64,000 nucleotides of DNA, from NCBI GenBank assembly GCA_017617005.1, contig JAFZWW010000107.1, positions 1 through 64,000 of the forward strand. Reading direction: 5' to 3'. A model generated the notes under the pieces. It saw only the letters and a list, made by a program, of their open reading frames with translations, ran no database searches and was not told the origin of the DNA. Below are positions 1 through 9,405 of this stretch, in pieces. Both the position numbers and the translations under genes were made by a program. Within the stretch, counting starts at the first letter, position 1. Each line of letters begins with the position of its first letter. Source of the DNA: Lachnospiraceae bacterium. Its GTDB lineage: Bacteria > Bacillota > Clostridia > Lachnospirales > Lachnospiraceae.

Positions 1-98
1 CGGATCTCCTGCTGGATGCCTGCCTTTGCGCAGCTTCTCTTGAAGCGGCGAAGAGCGCTGTCAAGTGATTCGTTCTCTTTTACCTGTACTGATGACAT
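1..98 (-). CDS. rpsU: 30S ribosomal protein S21 (5' part, cut by window edge)
   Basis: Thirty-two codons of ribosomal protein S21 are visible, starting at the ATG at 98 and running off the left edge. The translation contains the family signature [15 protein letters not shown] followed by AGIQQEI. S21 is a small basic protein of the 30S subunit that helps mRNA binding during initiation. A strong ribosome binding site (AGGGAGGT at about 107-114) precedes the ATG, and its own promoter lies about 70 bases further upstream. It follows the membrane-protein gene at 214-1383 but is probably transcribed mainly from its own promoter. Identification is secure because the N-terminus of this family is highly conserved. 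Confidence 0.95.
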   Translation of the reverse strand, partial: MSSVQVKENESLDSALRRFKRSCAKAGIQQEI

Positions 99-176
99 TT
101 TCTCTTACCTCCCTTCAGTCCCTTTGTACTGCAGGGTTATTTCTAAAATATTTATACGCGTGGCGCGTACTTTGAA

Positions 177-206
177 AGTATATATTCAGGAATATATAAA
201 AGTCAA
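177..206 (-). promoter_or_regulatory. Sigma-A promoter of rpsU
   Basis: On the minus strand TTGACT (201-206) is followed after 18 bases by TATACT (177-182). Transcription would start near 170 and give a leader of about 70 bases before rpsU. The -35 box begins only 8 bases after the stop codon of the upstream membrane-protein gene. Confidence 0.75.
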
Positions 207-213
207 GGATTTT

Positions 214-1383
214 TTAATATCCCGAATTGTTATTGTTGTTATCGGAGGTCTGTCCGTAAACGTCTCTCCAATCACTGTTTGTGTTCTGTGCGTTCTGATC
301 CTGGGATGCGTAAGGGTCCTGCTCTGCGAAGGTATTCTGTGAAGCGTAAGGGTCCTGTGCCGCATAAGTATCCCCGCTGCCGTATGTTGTATCGAAACCG
401 TTCGATGCATTCTGTGTATAGCTTGCATGATAGGTGTCTGCTCCGGAAAAACCGGTGTTTACGGATGAAAGCGGAGTTATGAAAACATCGTTCTGCGAAA
501 CGCCCTTTCTTCCCTGAGCCTTGGAAGTGGGATTTGCGAAAAGAGCGATCACAAGTCCGATCACGAAAAGAACGATCTCAAGGGCACTCTCTTTCAGGAA
601 ACCGGGATCCATCACTATCTTCATAACATCAGTGAAATAAGGTACGGCTTCGAACATCGTAACTCTGTAAAAATGGGAAGCATACCAGCAGCCCTGGAGA
701 TAGAAGTATGCATACATTGCCAGAATACTGACAGTTATATGACAGAAGCTTCCCATAGGGCCGTAAGGTCCCTTTCCGAGCCTGAATCCTCCTGCGACGA
801 AAAGAGGAAATCCAAGATAAAGGATATAAAAGATCCTCTGTGCACCGAGGACAAGCGCCTCACTGATCGCAACCATGATGATCGCTGCGATGATCGCACC
901 GATGAGACCGGTAATATAATTGCCGTCGGAAGAGTTGATCTTCTCCATCTCGTTATTTCTGCTGTTGAGGAAGCACTGCCTGTGCATTCTTCTTGCAGTT
1001 GTTCCCTTGAACATTCCGGCAACATCACAGCTTCCCATAAAGCAGTAAGGGCACTGGTCAAAATTAAACGAGCCGGCGTTTGCGGTGATGAGGTCTCTTA
1101 TCTTCTGATAATGATCGACCACAAGCCTGGGCTTTTTGAATCCGAAAGTAACTGAATCACCCGATGCCTTGGGAGCCATTATCCCGGCATTCTTGGCGGC
1201 ATCCTTCATATTAGACGCGATAAGTGATGCGGTCTGTTTATCCTTAGCATAGATATATACGGTAGGATTGCCCTGATAATTTGTGATCCTTACAGGAACT
1301 CCGGCGACAACATCCATTGCGGCCATACCGTTACTCTTAAGACCATATGAACTGACAAGATTTCCAAATGCGGGTGATGCCAT
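214..1383 (-). CDS. Membrane protein of unknown function with Cys motif and Asn/Gln/Asp-rich tail
   Basis: I do not recognise this 389-residue protein. Its first ~145 residues look soluble and contain a possible metal-binding patch (CPYC, then a Cys six residues on, and another about 20 later). Four hydrophobic stretches follow (roughly residues 158-180, 183-203, 212-230 and 265-285). The last ~95 residues are low complexity, rich in Asn, Gln, Asp, Tyr and Ser, with repeated DPYASQ-type units and a terminal Asn run. The N-terminal part resembles a small cytosolic module (beta strands plus a helix) fused to a membrane anchor. The ATG is preceded by AAAGGAG. It lies 23 bases after alaS and is probably co-transcribed with it. 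No function should be assigned. Confidence 0.85.
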   Translation of the reverse strand: MASPAFGNLVSSYGLKSNGMAAMDVVAGVPVRITNYQGNPTVYIYAKDKQTASLIASNMKDAAKNAGIMAPKASGDSVTFGFKKPRLVVDHYQKIRDLITANAGSFNFDQCPYCFMGSCDVAGMFKGTTARRMHRQCFLNSRNNEMEKINSSDGNYITGLIGAIIAAIIMVAISEALVLGAQRIFYILYLGFPLFVAGGFRLGKGPYGPMGSFCHITVSILAMYAYFYLQGCWYASHFYRVTMFEAVPYFTDVMKIVMDPGFLKESALEIVLFVIGLVIALFANPTSKAQGRKGVSQNDVFITPLSSVNTGFSGADTYHASYTQNASNGFDTTYGSGDTYAAQDPYASQNTFAEQDPYASQDQNAQNTNSDWRDVYGQTSDNNNNNSGY

Positions 1384-1406
1384 TTTTTCTCCTTTCCTGT
1401 GCAGGT

Positions 1407-4061
1407 TTATGCCAACTGCGATTCAAGTACGTTCTTAGCTTCGGCTACAGCTTTGTCGATTCCCGAAGGATCCTTGCCTCCTGCCTGGGCCATATTCGGC
1501 CTGCCGCCACCGCCGCCTCCGCAGATGGGAGCAAGTGCCTTGATGAGGTTTCCTGCATGCGCTCCTGCCTTGACTGCTCCGTCGGTAGCCATTGCCACGA
1601 TATTGACCTTGCCGTCACTTTCGGAGAAAAGAACGACAACACCTTCTCCGAGCTTAGCCTTGGTCTGGTCTCCGAGATCCCTGAGACCGTTCATATCGAC
1701 ACCCTTTACGGATGTGGCAACCAGTTTTGTACCCTTTACTTCGACAACCTGATCGGTTACATCTCCGAGAGCATCCTTGGCGGCTTTGCTCTTAAGGGAT
1801 TCAAGTTCGGAATTAAGGGCCTTGATCTCATCGTTCATCTGTGCGATGCGTCCGGCGAGATTTTCGGGTGAAGTCTTTGCAGCCTTTGCAGCGTCTGCAA
1901 GAAGCTTGTTCTGTTCTTCGTAATACGCGATCACATTGGATGCCGTAATGGCCTCGATACGTCTGACGCCTGCGGCAACTCCGCTCTCGGACAGGATCTT
2001 GAAGGATGCGATCTGTCCTGTTTTGGAAACATGAGTACCTCCGCAGAGTTCTATAGACCAGTCGCCGACATTGACCACTCTTACGGTATCTCCGTACTTT
2101 TCTCCGAAGAGAGCCATTGCACCGGTAGCCTTTGCTTCTTCGATGCCCATGACTTTGGTAACTACATCGAGATCCTCTGCGATCTTCTCATTTACTATCT
2201 TCTCGACCTTCGCAATCTGCTCTGCAGTCATTGCCTGACCATAGCTGAAGTCGAAACGTGTTCTGAATGAATCCTGGTATGAGCCCTTCTGATGTGCACT
2301 GTCTCCGAGCACTTCCTGAAGTGCCTTCTGAAGGAGGTGAGTTGCGGTATGGTTCTTGCAGGTAGCTCCCCTGTTTGCCTTATCGATAAGAAGAGCTGCC
2401 TTATCACCCTTGCTTATGCTTCCTTTTACAACCTTACCGATATGTCCTATCCTTCCGCCGGGAAGCTTTACGGCTTCGCTTACTTCAAATACAGCGGATG
2501 CGGTTTTTATGATTCCCGTATCACCCTTCTGACCACCCATCGTTGCATAGAAAGGAGTCTTTGAAGTGATGATGGTTCCCTCCTCGCCTTCGGAAAGTGA
2601 ATCGAGAAGCGATTCCTCACCTGCGATCGCTGCAACGGTATCTTCACTTTCAAGAGTGTCATATCCGATGAACTCGCTCTTGAGGCTTTCATCAAGCTTA
2701 TCGAAAACTGCGGGGCTGGTAAGCTTAGCCGAGAAATTTGCATTCTCTTTTGCTCTGGCCTTCTGCTCAGCCATGGCAGCCTTGAAGCCTTCCTCATCAA
2801 CCTTAAGTCCTGCTTCCCCGGCAAGCTCCATTGTAAGCTCTACAGGGAATCCGAATGTATCGTAAAGATAGAAAGCATCTTTTCCTTCGATCTTGGAAGA
2901 GCCTGCACTCTTTGCGGTATCAAGGATCTTCTTGAACTCTGCCATTCCGTTTTCAAGTGTTGCCTCGAAACGGTTTATCTCTTTTTTCAGTTCACCGAGG
3001 ATGTAATCCTTATTCTTGACAAGAAGCGGATATCCTTCACTGTAAATATCATCGATATAAATGCTTGCTACGGAAAGAAGCTGATCGGCATTCAGTCCGA
3101 GGGATCTTCCGTGGCGGACCGCACGGCGGATGAGTCTTCTGAGAATGTAGCCTGCGCCGGTATTGTCGGGAAGGAGCTTAGCCTCATCACCGATGAGCAT
3201 TACGCCGGTACGGAGGTGATCCGCAACGATACGCATTGAACGGGTATTCTTGTCCTCAGCGTCATACTTAAATCCGCTGAGCTCTTCGATCTTGGCGATG
3301 ACGGATGCGAAAAGCTCGGTCTTATAAACATCATCTATTCCGTTGAGGAATGCGAAATTTCTCTCAAGTCCCCATCCGGTATCTACATTCTTCTGCTTAA
3401 GGGGAGTGAGGTGTCCGTCATGATGCTTTTCATACTGCATGAATACGTCGTTACCCACCTCGGTATATCTTCCGCAGTGACATCCGGGCTTGCAATCGGG
3501 TCCGCAGGGTGCTTTGGTCTCGTCGATAAAGAACATCTCGGAGTCGGGTCCGCAGGGTCCGTATTCAAGTCCCCACCAGTTGTCCTCGGCGGGAAGGAAG
3601 AAAATGTTCTCCTTTTTGAAGCCTGATTTCTCACGGAAAGCGGCACCCTCTTCGTCCCTGGGTGCATTCTCGTCGCCTTCGAAAACAGTTGCCGCAAGGT
3701 GATCGGCATCAAATCCGAAAACCTGCGTGAGAAGCTCGAAGCTCCACTGGCAGCGCTCTTCCTTGAAATAATCACCGAGGCTCCAGCTTCCCATCATCTC
3801 GAAGAAAGTAAGATGGCTCTTGTCTCCCACGGAATCGATATCATTGGTACGAACGCAGCCCTGGATATTGCAGAGCCTGGTTCCCTTGGGATGCTTTTCC
3901 CCGAGAAGATAAGGCATGAGAGGCTGCATTCCCGCGACATTGAACATAACGCCGGTAGATCCGTCAGATACGAGCGATACGGCACCGATATCGACATGTC
4001 CCCTTTCCTTATAGAAATCAAGCCATGCATTTCTTAATTCGTTGTAGGTAAACTTTTTCAT
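1407..4061 (-). CDS. alaS: Alanyl-tRNA synthetase
   Basis: This 884-residue class II synthetase charges tRNA-Ala in the cytosol. The catalytic core occupies about residues 1-240, followed by the helical tRNA-recognition region. The editing domain, which removes Ser and Gly from tRNA-Ala, has zinc-binding HTATH (571-575) and CGGTH (673-677). The C-terminus has the coiled-coil and C-Ala domain with the glycine-rich GGGGGGRPNMAQ segment. Length is normal. An unusual Cys-rich insertion in the catalytic domain (about residues 170-198, including CGPDCKPGCHC) suggests an extra zinc site. The ribosome binding site is GGAG, 11 bases before the ATG. It follows glyS by 63 bases, which hold a stem-loop but no T-box. 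Confidence 0.98.
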   Translation of the reverse strand: MKKFTYNELRNAWLDFYKERGHVDIGAVSLVSDGSTGVMFNVAGMQPLMPYLLGEKHPKGTRLCNIQGCVRTNDIDSVGDKSHLTFFEMMGSWSLGDYFKEERCQWSFELLTQVFGFDADHLAATVFEGDENAPRDEEGAAFREKSGFKKENIFFLPAEDNWWGLEYGPCGPDSEMFFIDETKAPCGPDCKPGCHCGRYTEVGNDVFMQYEKHHDGHLTPLKQKNVDTGWGLERNFAFLNGIDDVYKTELFASVIAKIEELSGFKYDAEDKNTRSMRIVADHLRTGVMLIGDEAKLLPDNTGAGYILRRLIRRAVRHGRSLGLNADQLLSVASIYIDDIYSEGYPLLVKNKDYILGELKKEINRFEATLENGMAEFKKILDTAKSAGSSKIEGKDAFYLYDTFGFPVELTMELAGEAGLKVDEEGFKAAMAEQKARAKENANFSAKLTSPAVFDKLDESLKSEFIGYDTLESEDTVAAIAGEESLLDSLSEGEEGTIITSKTPFYATMGGQKGDTGIIKTASAVFEVSEAVKLPGGRIGHIGKVVKGSISKGDKAALLIDKANRGATCKNHTATHLLQKALQEVLGDSAHQKGSYQDSFRTRFDFSYGQAMTAEQIAKVEKIVNEKIAEDLDVVTKVMGIEEAKATGAMALFGEKYGDTVRVVNVGDWSIELCGGTHVSKTGQIASFKILSESGVAAGVRRIEAITASNVIAYYEEQNKLLADAAKAAKTSPENLAGRIAQMNDEIKALNSELESLKSKAAKDALGDVTDQVVEVKGTKLVATSVKGVDMNGLRDLGDQTKAKLGEGVVVLFSESDGKVNIVAMATDGAVKAGAHAGNLIKALAPICGGGGGGRPNMAQAGGKDPSGIDKAVAEAKNVLESQLA

Positions 4062-4088
4062 CTTAATTAATTCTCCGAAATATGCTTT

Positions 4089-4111
4089 TGTCCCGGCATT
4101 TCACCGGGACA
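4089..4111 (-). other. Stem-loop between glyS and alaS
   Basis: TGTCCCGG pairs perfectly with CCGGGACA across a short loop. Neither strand continues into a T-run, so this is not a convincing intrinsic terminator. It may stabilise the 3' end of a processed glyS message. Confidence 0.5.
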
Positions 4112-4124
4112 GAATTGATACAAT

Positions 4125-5525
4125 TTAGAAAGTAAACTTATCTGCAAAATAAGCATCGAGATCGGCGATGGCAACTCTCTCCTGTTCCATGGAATCACGG
4201 AATCTGACAGTTACCATGTTATCGGTCTCGGAATCGAAATCGTAGGTTATGCAGAAAGGAGTACCGATCTCATCCTGACGGCGGTATCTCTTTCCGATAT
4301 TTCCCCTGTCATCGAACTCGCAGTTGTACTTCTTGGAAAGCTGTGCATAGATCTTCTCCGCACCCTCATTGAGCTTCTTGGAAAGAGGAAGGATACCGAT
4401 CTTGACGGGAGCAAGTGCGGGATGGAAATGAAGCACCGTTCTGATGTCGGGAGCTTCCTCGGTTCCGATGTTTTCTTCATCGTATGCTTCGCAAAGGAAT
4501 GCAAGAACAACACGGTCTGCACCGAGTGAAGGTTCAACGACATAAGGTATGTACTTCTCGTTAAGCTCGTCGTCGAAATACTCCATCGGCTCACCGGAAG
4601 TCTCCTGATGTCTTGTAAGGTCGTAATCGGTTCTTGAAGCAATTCCCCAGAGCTCACCCCAGTCAGTGAACGGGAATGCATATTCAATATCGGTTGTATG
4701 ATCACTGTAGAAAGAAAGCTCCTCGGGATCATGATCGCGGAGACGTAAGTTTTCCTTATTGATACCAAGGGAGAGCAGCCATTCATAGCAGGTCTTTCTC
4801 CAATACTCGAACCACTCGGTCTGAGTGCCGGGCTTGCAGAAGAACTCAAGCTCCATCTGCTCGAACTCTCTGGTACGGAAAGTGAAGTTTCCGGGTGTGA
4901 TCTCATTACGGAACGATTTACCTATCTGACATATTCCGAAAGGAACCTTCTTACGTGATGAACGCTGTACATTCTTGAAGTTGACAAATATTCCCTGTGC
5001 GGTCTCAGGGCGAAGATATACAACACTCTTGGCGTCCTCGGTTACACCCTGGAAGGTCTTGAACATAAGATTGAATTCTCTTATATCGGTGAAATTATGC
5101 TTTCCGCATGTAGGACAGGGAACGGAATTGTCCCTGATGAAATCCATCATTTTCTCATGGCTCCATCCGTCCACGGATGACTCAAGGGTAATGCCGTTTT
5201 CCTGGGCAAAATCTTCAATGATCTTATCCGCACGGAATCTCTCGTGGCACTCCTTACAATCCATAAGAGGATCGGAAAAGCTTCCGAGATGTCCGGATGC
5301 AATCCAGGTCTGGGGATTCATGAGTATCGCACAGTCCACACCAACGTTATAAGGGTTCTCCTGTACAAACTTCTGCCACCATGCTCTCTTTACATTATTC
5401 TTGAGCTCAACGCCGAGATTTCCGTAATCCCAGGTATTGGCAAGTCCGCCGTAGATCTCGGAACCGGGATATATAAATCCTCTTCCTTTCGCAAGAGTAA
5501 CGATCTTGTCCATTGTCTTTTCCAT
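4125..5525 (-). CDS. glyS: Glycyl-tRNA synthetase, single-chain dimeric type
   Basis: This 466-residue class II enzyme attaches glycine to tRNA-Gly. It is the single-polypeptide (alpha2) type rather than the two-subunit glyQ/glyS type. Visible class II features include the [20 protein letters not shown] motif 2 region and the ADR motif 3 region ([12 protein letters not shown]), plus the C-terminal anticodon-binding domain ([11 protein letters not shown] onward). The insertion has paired cysteines (CKEC and CPTCGKH), suggesting zinc. The first ATG is preceded by AAAGGAAG at good spacing; an ATG four codons later is less well placed. Its own promoter lies at 5568-5596 and the leader is only about 36 bases, so no T-box can be present. 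It forms a unit with alaS. Confidence 0.97.
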   Translation of the reverse strand: MEKTMDKIVTLAKGRGFIYPGSEIYGGLANTWDYGNLGVELKNNVKRAWWQKFVQENPYNVGVDCAILMNPQTWIASGHLGSFSDPLMDCKECHERFRADKIIEDFAQENGITLESSVDGWSHEKMMDFIRDNSVPCPTCGKHNFTDIREFNLMFKTFQGVTEDAKSVVYLRPETAQGIFVNFKNVQRSSRKKVPFGICQIGKSFRNEITPGNFTFRTREFEQMELEFFCKPGTQTEWFEYWRKTCYEWLLSLGINKENLRLRDHDPEELSFYSDHTTDIEYAFPFTDWGELWGIASRTDYDLTRHQETSGEPMEYFDDELNEKYIPYVVEPSLGADRVVLAFLCEAYDEENIGTEEAPDIRTVLHFHPALAPVKIGILPLSKKLNEGAEKIYAQLSKKYNCEFDDRGNIGKRYRRQDEIGTPFCITYDFDSETDNMVTVRFRDSMEQERVAIADLDAYFADKFTF

Positions 5526-5567
5526 AATTTTCTTCCTTTCAGGGAAAAATATTCACATACAGAGCAG

Positions 5568-5596
5568 ATTTTATCACAGCGGGGCAGGGTCTTCAA
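5568..5596 (-). promoter_or_regulatory. Sigma-A promoter of glyS-alaS
   Basis: Minus strand TTGAAG (5591-5596), 17-base spacer, TAAAAT (5568-5573). The predicted start near 5561 gives a 36-base leader with the AAAGGAAG ribosome binding site. Confidence 0.7.
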
Positions 5597-5631
5597 GGCA
5601 TAAAATAAGATGACCGCCGCCCGCAGGCCAC

Positions 5632-5662
5632 AAAAAAGGGTACGGCATTTCGGCCGTACCCT
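5632..5662 (-). terminator. Intrinsic terminator after the Ig-like lipoprotein gene
   Basis: On the minus strand GGGTACGGC pairs with GCCGTACCC around a six-base loop and is followed by six T. It lies 20 bases beyond the stop codon at 5684 and closes the operon that begins near 14.5 kb. Confidence 0.9.
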
Positions 5663-5683
5663 TTCGGTATATAAAACGATCGG

Positions 5684-6631
5684 TTATTTGTAATAGGGAC
5701 GGAATGTCATATCAAGTCCGTTGGAAAATAAGGGATCATTCGGAAGCTCATATGCGTAAAGTGAAAGAGTGAACGATCCGTCTAACTCGTCGATCTGTAC
5801 GGAATGAGAATCTCCATCCATTGCGAGGGTAAGTGTGGTTCCGTCGACCGACCATGTCAGGTCAAGCATATTCTCGGAATTGGACAGTTCATCGGTGATC
5901 TCCTCGCTGAGTTCATCAATAAGATCATCCTTCATATAAGCTATGAGATCATACATCGAATCATCATAGTCACTGCCTTCGGCTTTCATCAGTATTTCAA
6001 CAAATTTGCGGAAAGTCTCATCATCGGAAAGTGCATCGGTAAATTCTCTGCCGAATCCCGAAGCATCAAATGACAGAACGACATCACCGGAGTTTTCGGT
6101 AGTGTTGCTGAAATCCATATAGAAATCAATGCCTAACTGGAGATCTCCGAAAAATACAGCCAGATCCTCGTAGTCTGCTTCACTGTCAAGCATACTGTAC
6201 CACATGACCTCATCCATCACGAGACGATAGACATATGTGGGAGTTTCGGGGAAGACAACTACGGGAGTGATAATAACGGGCTCTTCGGGCTCTGTTACCT
6301 TAACTGTAATGCTGACATCCTCGGCACCCTTTGCACTGACGATGACCTTGGTCTTTCCTTCGGATATACCGGTAATGGTAATGATCTCATCGTCGATATC
6401 ACACTCTGCGATATCCTCATCTTCCACCTTAACCTTGACCTTGGAAAGATCGTCATAGTTCTCTATCTCGACTTCAACCTCTTCTCCTGCTTCGATTGAA
6501 ACCTTTTTATCCGATAGTTCGATGGAGATCTCATCCTCATCTTCTTCAGGTTCGGGTTCCGGTACGTTTCCGCCGCATGCAGCAAGCATGAGTGACAGAA
6601 GCAGTGCAAACAATCCTAATCTTTTTTTCAT
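5684..6631 (-). CDS. Lipoprotein with bacterial Ig-like domain
   Basis: A 315-residue secreted lipoprotein of unknown role. The N-terminus is a type II signal peptide (KKRLGLFALLLSLMLAAC, with lipobox LAAC), so the mature protein would be anchored to the outer face of the membrane. After an acidic Pro/Glu/Asp linker, residues ~35-110 resemble a Big_2-type immunoglobulin-like repeat (SIEAGEEVEVEI, then ITGISEGKTKVIVSA). The remaining ~200 residues are acidic and match no family I recognise; they may form a beta-rich ligand-binding domain. The ribosome binding site GGAGGG is well placed. It is the last gene of the era-recO operon, followed directly by a strong terminator. Confidence 0.85.
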   Translation of the reverse strand: MKKRLGLFALLLSLMLAACGGNVPEPEPEEDEDEISIELSDKKVSIEAGEEVEVEIENYDDLSKVKVKVEDEDIAECDIDDEIITITGISEGKTKVIVSAKGAEDVSITVKVTEPEEPVIITPVVVFPETPTYVYRLVMDEVMWYSMLDSEADYEDLAVFFGDLQLGIDFYMDFSNTTENSGDVVLSFDASGFGREFTDALSDDETFRKFVEILMKAEGSDYDDSMYDLIAYMKDDLIDELSEEITDELSNSENMLDLTWSVDGTTLTLAMDGDSHSVQIDELDGSFTLSLYAYELPNDPLFSNGLDMTFRPYYK

Positions 6632-6657
6632 TTAAATCCCTCCTATGATTCCGGATC

Positions 6658-7305
6658 TCACAGTGCCGCAAGCACTTCAAGTGACTTGAAATGACGGTCC
6701 ATGAACCGTTTTTCATATTCTTTGGTAAGTCTGAAGAGCTCGTCCTCTGCGGGCTCTGTCAATTTAAAAGTATACAGATGCCTGAGGTCGGCATTTTCTA
6801 TACGGTCTATCGCAGCCACAACAGCTTCGTTAAATGTCCTTCCGGCGGGGAGTCCCGGAAATTCACCGTTGATCACGATCGCTCTCAGGACGAAAATACA
6901 TCTGACGAGACGGTATGAAAAATTGGGATTGTGAAGTGCCAGAAGCGATGCATACAAAAGCCCAAGCATTGCGGTCGCATCATCGCCTTCAACACAGAAA
7001 TAATCCGCTATCTCGGCAAAATATGAAGCATATGCGGCAAGCTCTATGTCGGTCCTGAATTCTTCAAAGTAATTCGATATATCCGCATCATTCAGATAAT
7101 ATGCGCTCGTACCGTGGCTGAGCTTGAACTCTCCGAAAGCAAAGCTCTCTGAAGACGCCGCAAATCTTGAGGACGGTTTCCTGGCGCCTCTTACGAACAC
7201 ATTGAGTTTTCCTTCGGTACCCGCAAGCAGCGTTATGAGTCTGTCATTTTCGCCTGCCGGTCTGCTCTTGAGTACCATTCCGGTACAGGTAAAGAAATCT
7301 TTCAT
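6658..7305 (-). CDS. recO: DNA repair protein RecO (short form without zinc motif)
   Basis: RecO binds single-stranded DNA and, with RecR and RecF, loads RecA at gaps. The N-terminal OB-fold is clear (GMVLKSRPAGENDRLITLL, then GKLNVFVRGARKP). At 215 residues it is shorter than the usual ~240-250, and the four-Cys zinc site common in RecO proteins is missing: only isolated Cys residues are present in the C-terminal half. The start codon overlaps the era stop by four bases (ATGA), so translation is coupled. The era-recO order is typical of Firmicutes. Confidence 0.9.
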   Translation of the reverse strand: MKDFFTCTGMVLKSRPAGENDRLITLLAGTEGKLNVFVRGARKPSSRFAASSESFAFGEFKLSHGTSAYYLNDADISNYFEEFRTDIELAAYASYFAEIADYFCVEGDDATAMLGLLYASLLALHNPNFSYRLVRCIFVLRAIVINGEFPGLPAGRTFNEAVVAAIDRIENADLRHLYTFKLTEPAEDELFRLTKEYEKRFMDRHFKSLEVLAAL

Positions 7306-8198
7306 AACTGCGACTTGTCAAATCCGAAATTCTTTAAAAGTATATCCGAGTCTCTCCAGTCCTTTTTAACCTTGACCCAGAGCTTCAAAAAAACTTTGCT
7401 CTCACAGAGATCTTCTATCTCGGGGCGCGCCTTGGAACCGATCTCCTTTAACTTGCTTCCGCCCTTGCCGATTATCATTCCCTTGTGGGAATCCCTCTCG
7501 CAATAGATGGTGGCATCAATATGGTACATGCCGTTATCATACTTCATCTGATCTATCGCAACGGCAAGTCCGTGGGGAACCTCTTCCCCGAGGCACATAA
7601 GAGCTTTTTCCCTGATGATCTCGGCGGCTATCTGTTTTACAGGCTGATCGGTGACCGTATCCTCATCATAGAAGGGTTCGCCTTCGGGAAGATATTTAAA
7701 TACGGTATCTACAAGATCGTCCACATTCTTTCCTTTAAGAGCGGATATCGGAACAACCTCGGTAAAATCCATATGCCCGCTGTACGAAGCAATGAATTCA
7801 AGAAGCCTGTCCTTGGATATCGTATCGGTCTTATTTATCACGAGGATAATGGGGCACTCCAGTGTATTCAGCTTTGTACAGATAAGTTCTTCCGTCTCGG
7901 TAAAGATATCGGAGGGCTCGACCATCCACAGTATCACATCAGCATCCGCAAATGTACTCCATGCACTCGACATCATATAATCACCCAGCTTGGATCTTGA
8001 TTTATGGATGCCCGGAGTATCGAGGAATACTATCTGTCCTCTCTCATCGGTAAACACAGCCCTGGCCTTCTTGCGTGTTGTCTGTGGCTTGGGTGATGTG
8101 ATGGCGATCTTCTGTCCCACTATTGAATTTACAAGAGTGGATTTGCCGACGTTGGCTTTTCCGATAACGCCGACAAATCCCGATTTCTTTTCCGACAT
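7302..8198 (-). CDS. era: GTPase Era
   Basis: Era is an essential GTPase that binds the 3' end of 16S rRNA during 30S maturation. All G motifs are present in the 298-residue protein: GKANVGKST (13-21), DTPG, NKTD and the SALKG motif. The C-terminal KH domain carries the GxxG-type loop in IIGKGGSKLKEIG. Length is normal. It is translationally coupled to recO downstream. A REP-like palindrome lies between it and the DUF4349 gene upstream. Confidence 0.98.
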   Translation of the reverse strand: MSEKKSGFVGVIGKANVGKSTLVNSIVGQKIAITSPKPQTTRKKARAVFTDERGQIVFLDTPGIHKSRSKLGDYMMSSAWSTFADADVILWMVEPSDIFTETEELICTKLNTLECPIILVINKTDTISKDRLLEFIASYSGHMDFTEVVPISALKGKNVDDLVDTVFKYLPEGEPFYDEDTVTDQPVKQIAAEIIREKALMCLGEEVPHGLAVAIDQMKYDNGMYHIDATIYCERDSHKGMIIGKGGSKLKEIGSKARPEIEDLCESKVFLKLWVKVKKDWRDSDILLKNFGFDKSQL

Positions 8199-8210
8199 TT
8201 GATTCCTTTT

Positions 8211-8243
8211 GGGTGAACGCAGGAACCGTCCCCGCGTTTACCC
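8211..8243. repeat. REP-like palindrome, copy 1
   Basis: GGGTGAACGC (8211-8220) pairs with GCGTTTACCC (8234-8243), 9 of 10 plus a G-T, around a loop holding GGAACCGTCCCC. It lies 6 bases beyond the DUF4349 stop codon. The core recurs at 41144-41158, 42726-42742 and 51245-51258. Confidence 0.7.
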
Positions 8244-8249
8244 GCAAAA

Positions 8250-9383
8250 TTATTTGTTCTCTTTATTCTCCGCAGGTGTCTCTGCCTGAGCCGGGCTCTG
8301 CGCGGTGACTGTATCTACGTTTGAAAGAGTATTCATTGTATTCTGATATGCGTCGTACTGTGCCTTCTGCTTCTTGGCAAGCTTGGCGGCTTTCTTGGCA
8401 GCTCTCTTGTCGGATGCCATGTAGATGATCCATCTGACGATTGCAAAGATGATGACTGCGAAGATGATAAGGTAGATCACATTCGAAACGAACCAGACTG
8501 CGAAATTCTGAATTCCGTCCCAGATATCCTCGAGTGAATCGGAGAAGCCTTCCTTCATTCTTTCCCAGGTGGTGGGCTCTTCGTAAACAACGGGAGTATA
8601 CTCGATCACTTCATCAATATTGAGATAAATCGTTGAGTAGTTGACCTTGTTGTCGTAAGTGCGGAGCTGGCTCTCCATGCTCTCGAGCTGGTATCTGATA
8701 TTAGCGAGCCTGTCCTCGATATAGATCATATCCTCGATGGTCTCGGCTTCCCTGAGGAACTCCTCAAGGCGTGCCTGCTCATCCATAAGGGTCTTCTTAT
8801 GAGCTTCGAGATCTACATATGTAAGGGTAATGTCTTCGACATTCTGGCTTCTGTTGGTGATGTTGCCTGCATTTCCGATCTCCTCAATAAATGCATCAAG
8901 GGACTGTGCGGGGATCCTTACGGTGAGGTTTGCATGTCTTTCGACAACCTGTCCGTGGTAACGGCTTCCGTTATATGTATTGATGGACTCGAGATATCCG
9001 CCGGCATTCTTGACGTAGCTTTCTATATCATTGTAGAGCTTGTCAAATTCCTTGGTCTCCACATCAACGGTGGCAGTGGTGATCAGTTTTCTGGTGGGAT
9101 CTGCGGTCTGGGGAGTTGTGGCACCCGAATCTCCCACACGTGTAGAACCGGACTCTCCGCCGTTAACGACCATTTCCATATCTGCTATGGCATAATCGTC
9201 AAAATAGCCGTAGTCATAGTCGTCGCACTTGTATTCATCCGCTGAAGCCATGGGCTCAGTGTAATAAGCACCGTTTCCTGAGTATGACGCATCATAACCT
9301 GCACTACCGCCACATCCCGTGAGTAATGCCATCGAGCAGATACCTGCAGCTATAAGTTTTTTGAACATCGAATTCTTTTTCAT
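8250..9383 (-). CDS. DUF4349 lipoprotein
   Basis: A membrane-anchored lipoprotein of the DUF4349 family, of unknown role. I place the start at the ATG at 9383 because AGGAGG lies nine bases upstream and because the next residues form a proper signal peptide (MKKNSMFKKLIAAG, lipobox LLTGC); a longer reading frame from 9422 has no ribosome binding site. The conserved DUF4349 core begins near RKLITTATVDVETKEFD, contains the YLES...GQVVERHANLTVRIPA region, then a coiled coil (about 60 residues, from LEAHKKTL). A transmembrane helix follows (FAVWFVSNVIYLIIFAVII), then a Lys/Ala-rich tail. It lies 22 bases after the M16 peptidase. Confidence 0.9.
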   Translation of the reverse strand: MKKNSMFKKLIAAGICSMALLTGCGGSAGYDASYSGNGAYYTEPMASADEYKCDDYDYGYFDDYAIADMEMVVNGGESGSTRVGDSGATTPQTADPTRKLITTATVDVETKEFDKLYNDIESYVKNAGGYLESINTYNGSRYHGQVVERHANLTVRIPAQSLDAFIEEIGNAGNITNRSQNVEDITLTYVDLEAHKKTLMDEQARLEEFLREAETIEDMIYIEDRLANIRYQLESMESQLRTYDNKVNYSTIYLNIDEVIEYTPVVYEEPTTWERMKEGFSDSLEDIWDGIQNFAVWFVSNVIYLIIFAVIIFAIVRWIIYMASDKRAAKKAAKLAKKQKAQYDAYQNTMNTLSNVDTVTAQSPAQAETPAENKENK

Positions 9384-9405
9384 AACGGTTCCTCCTGTAA
9401 AATAG

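Noticed and set aside
4089..4111. Possible riboswitch or T-box upstream of alaS
   Set aside because: The spacer is 63 bases, has one simple stem and no T-box sequence (no GGTGG-type box) or aptamer-like structure.
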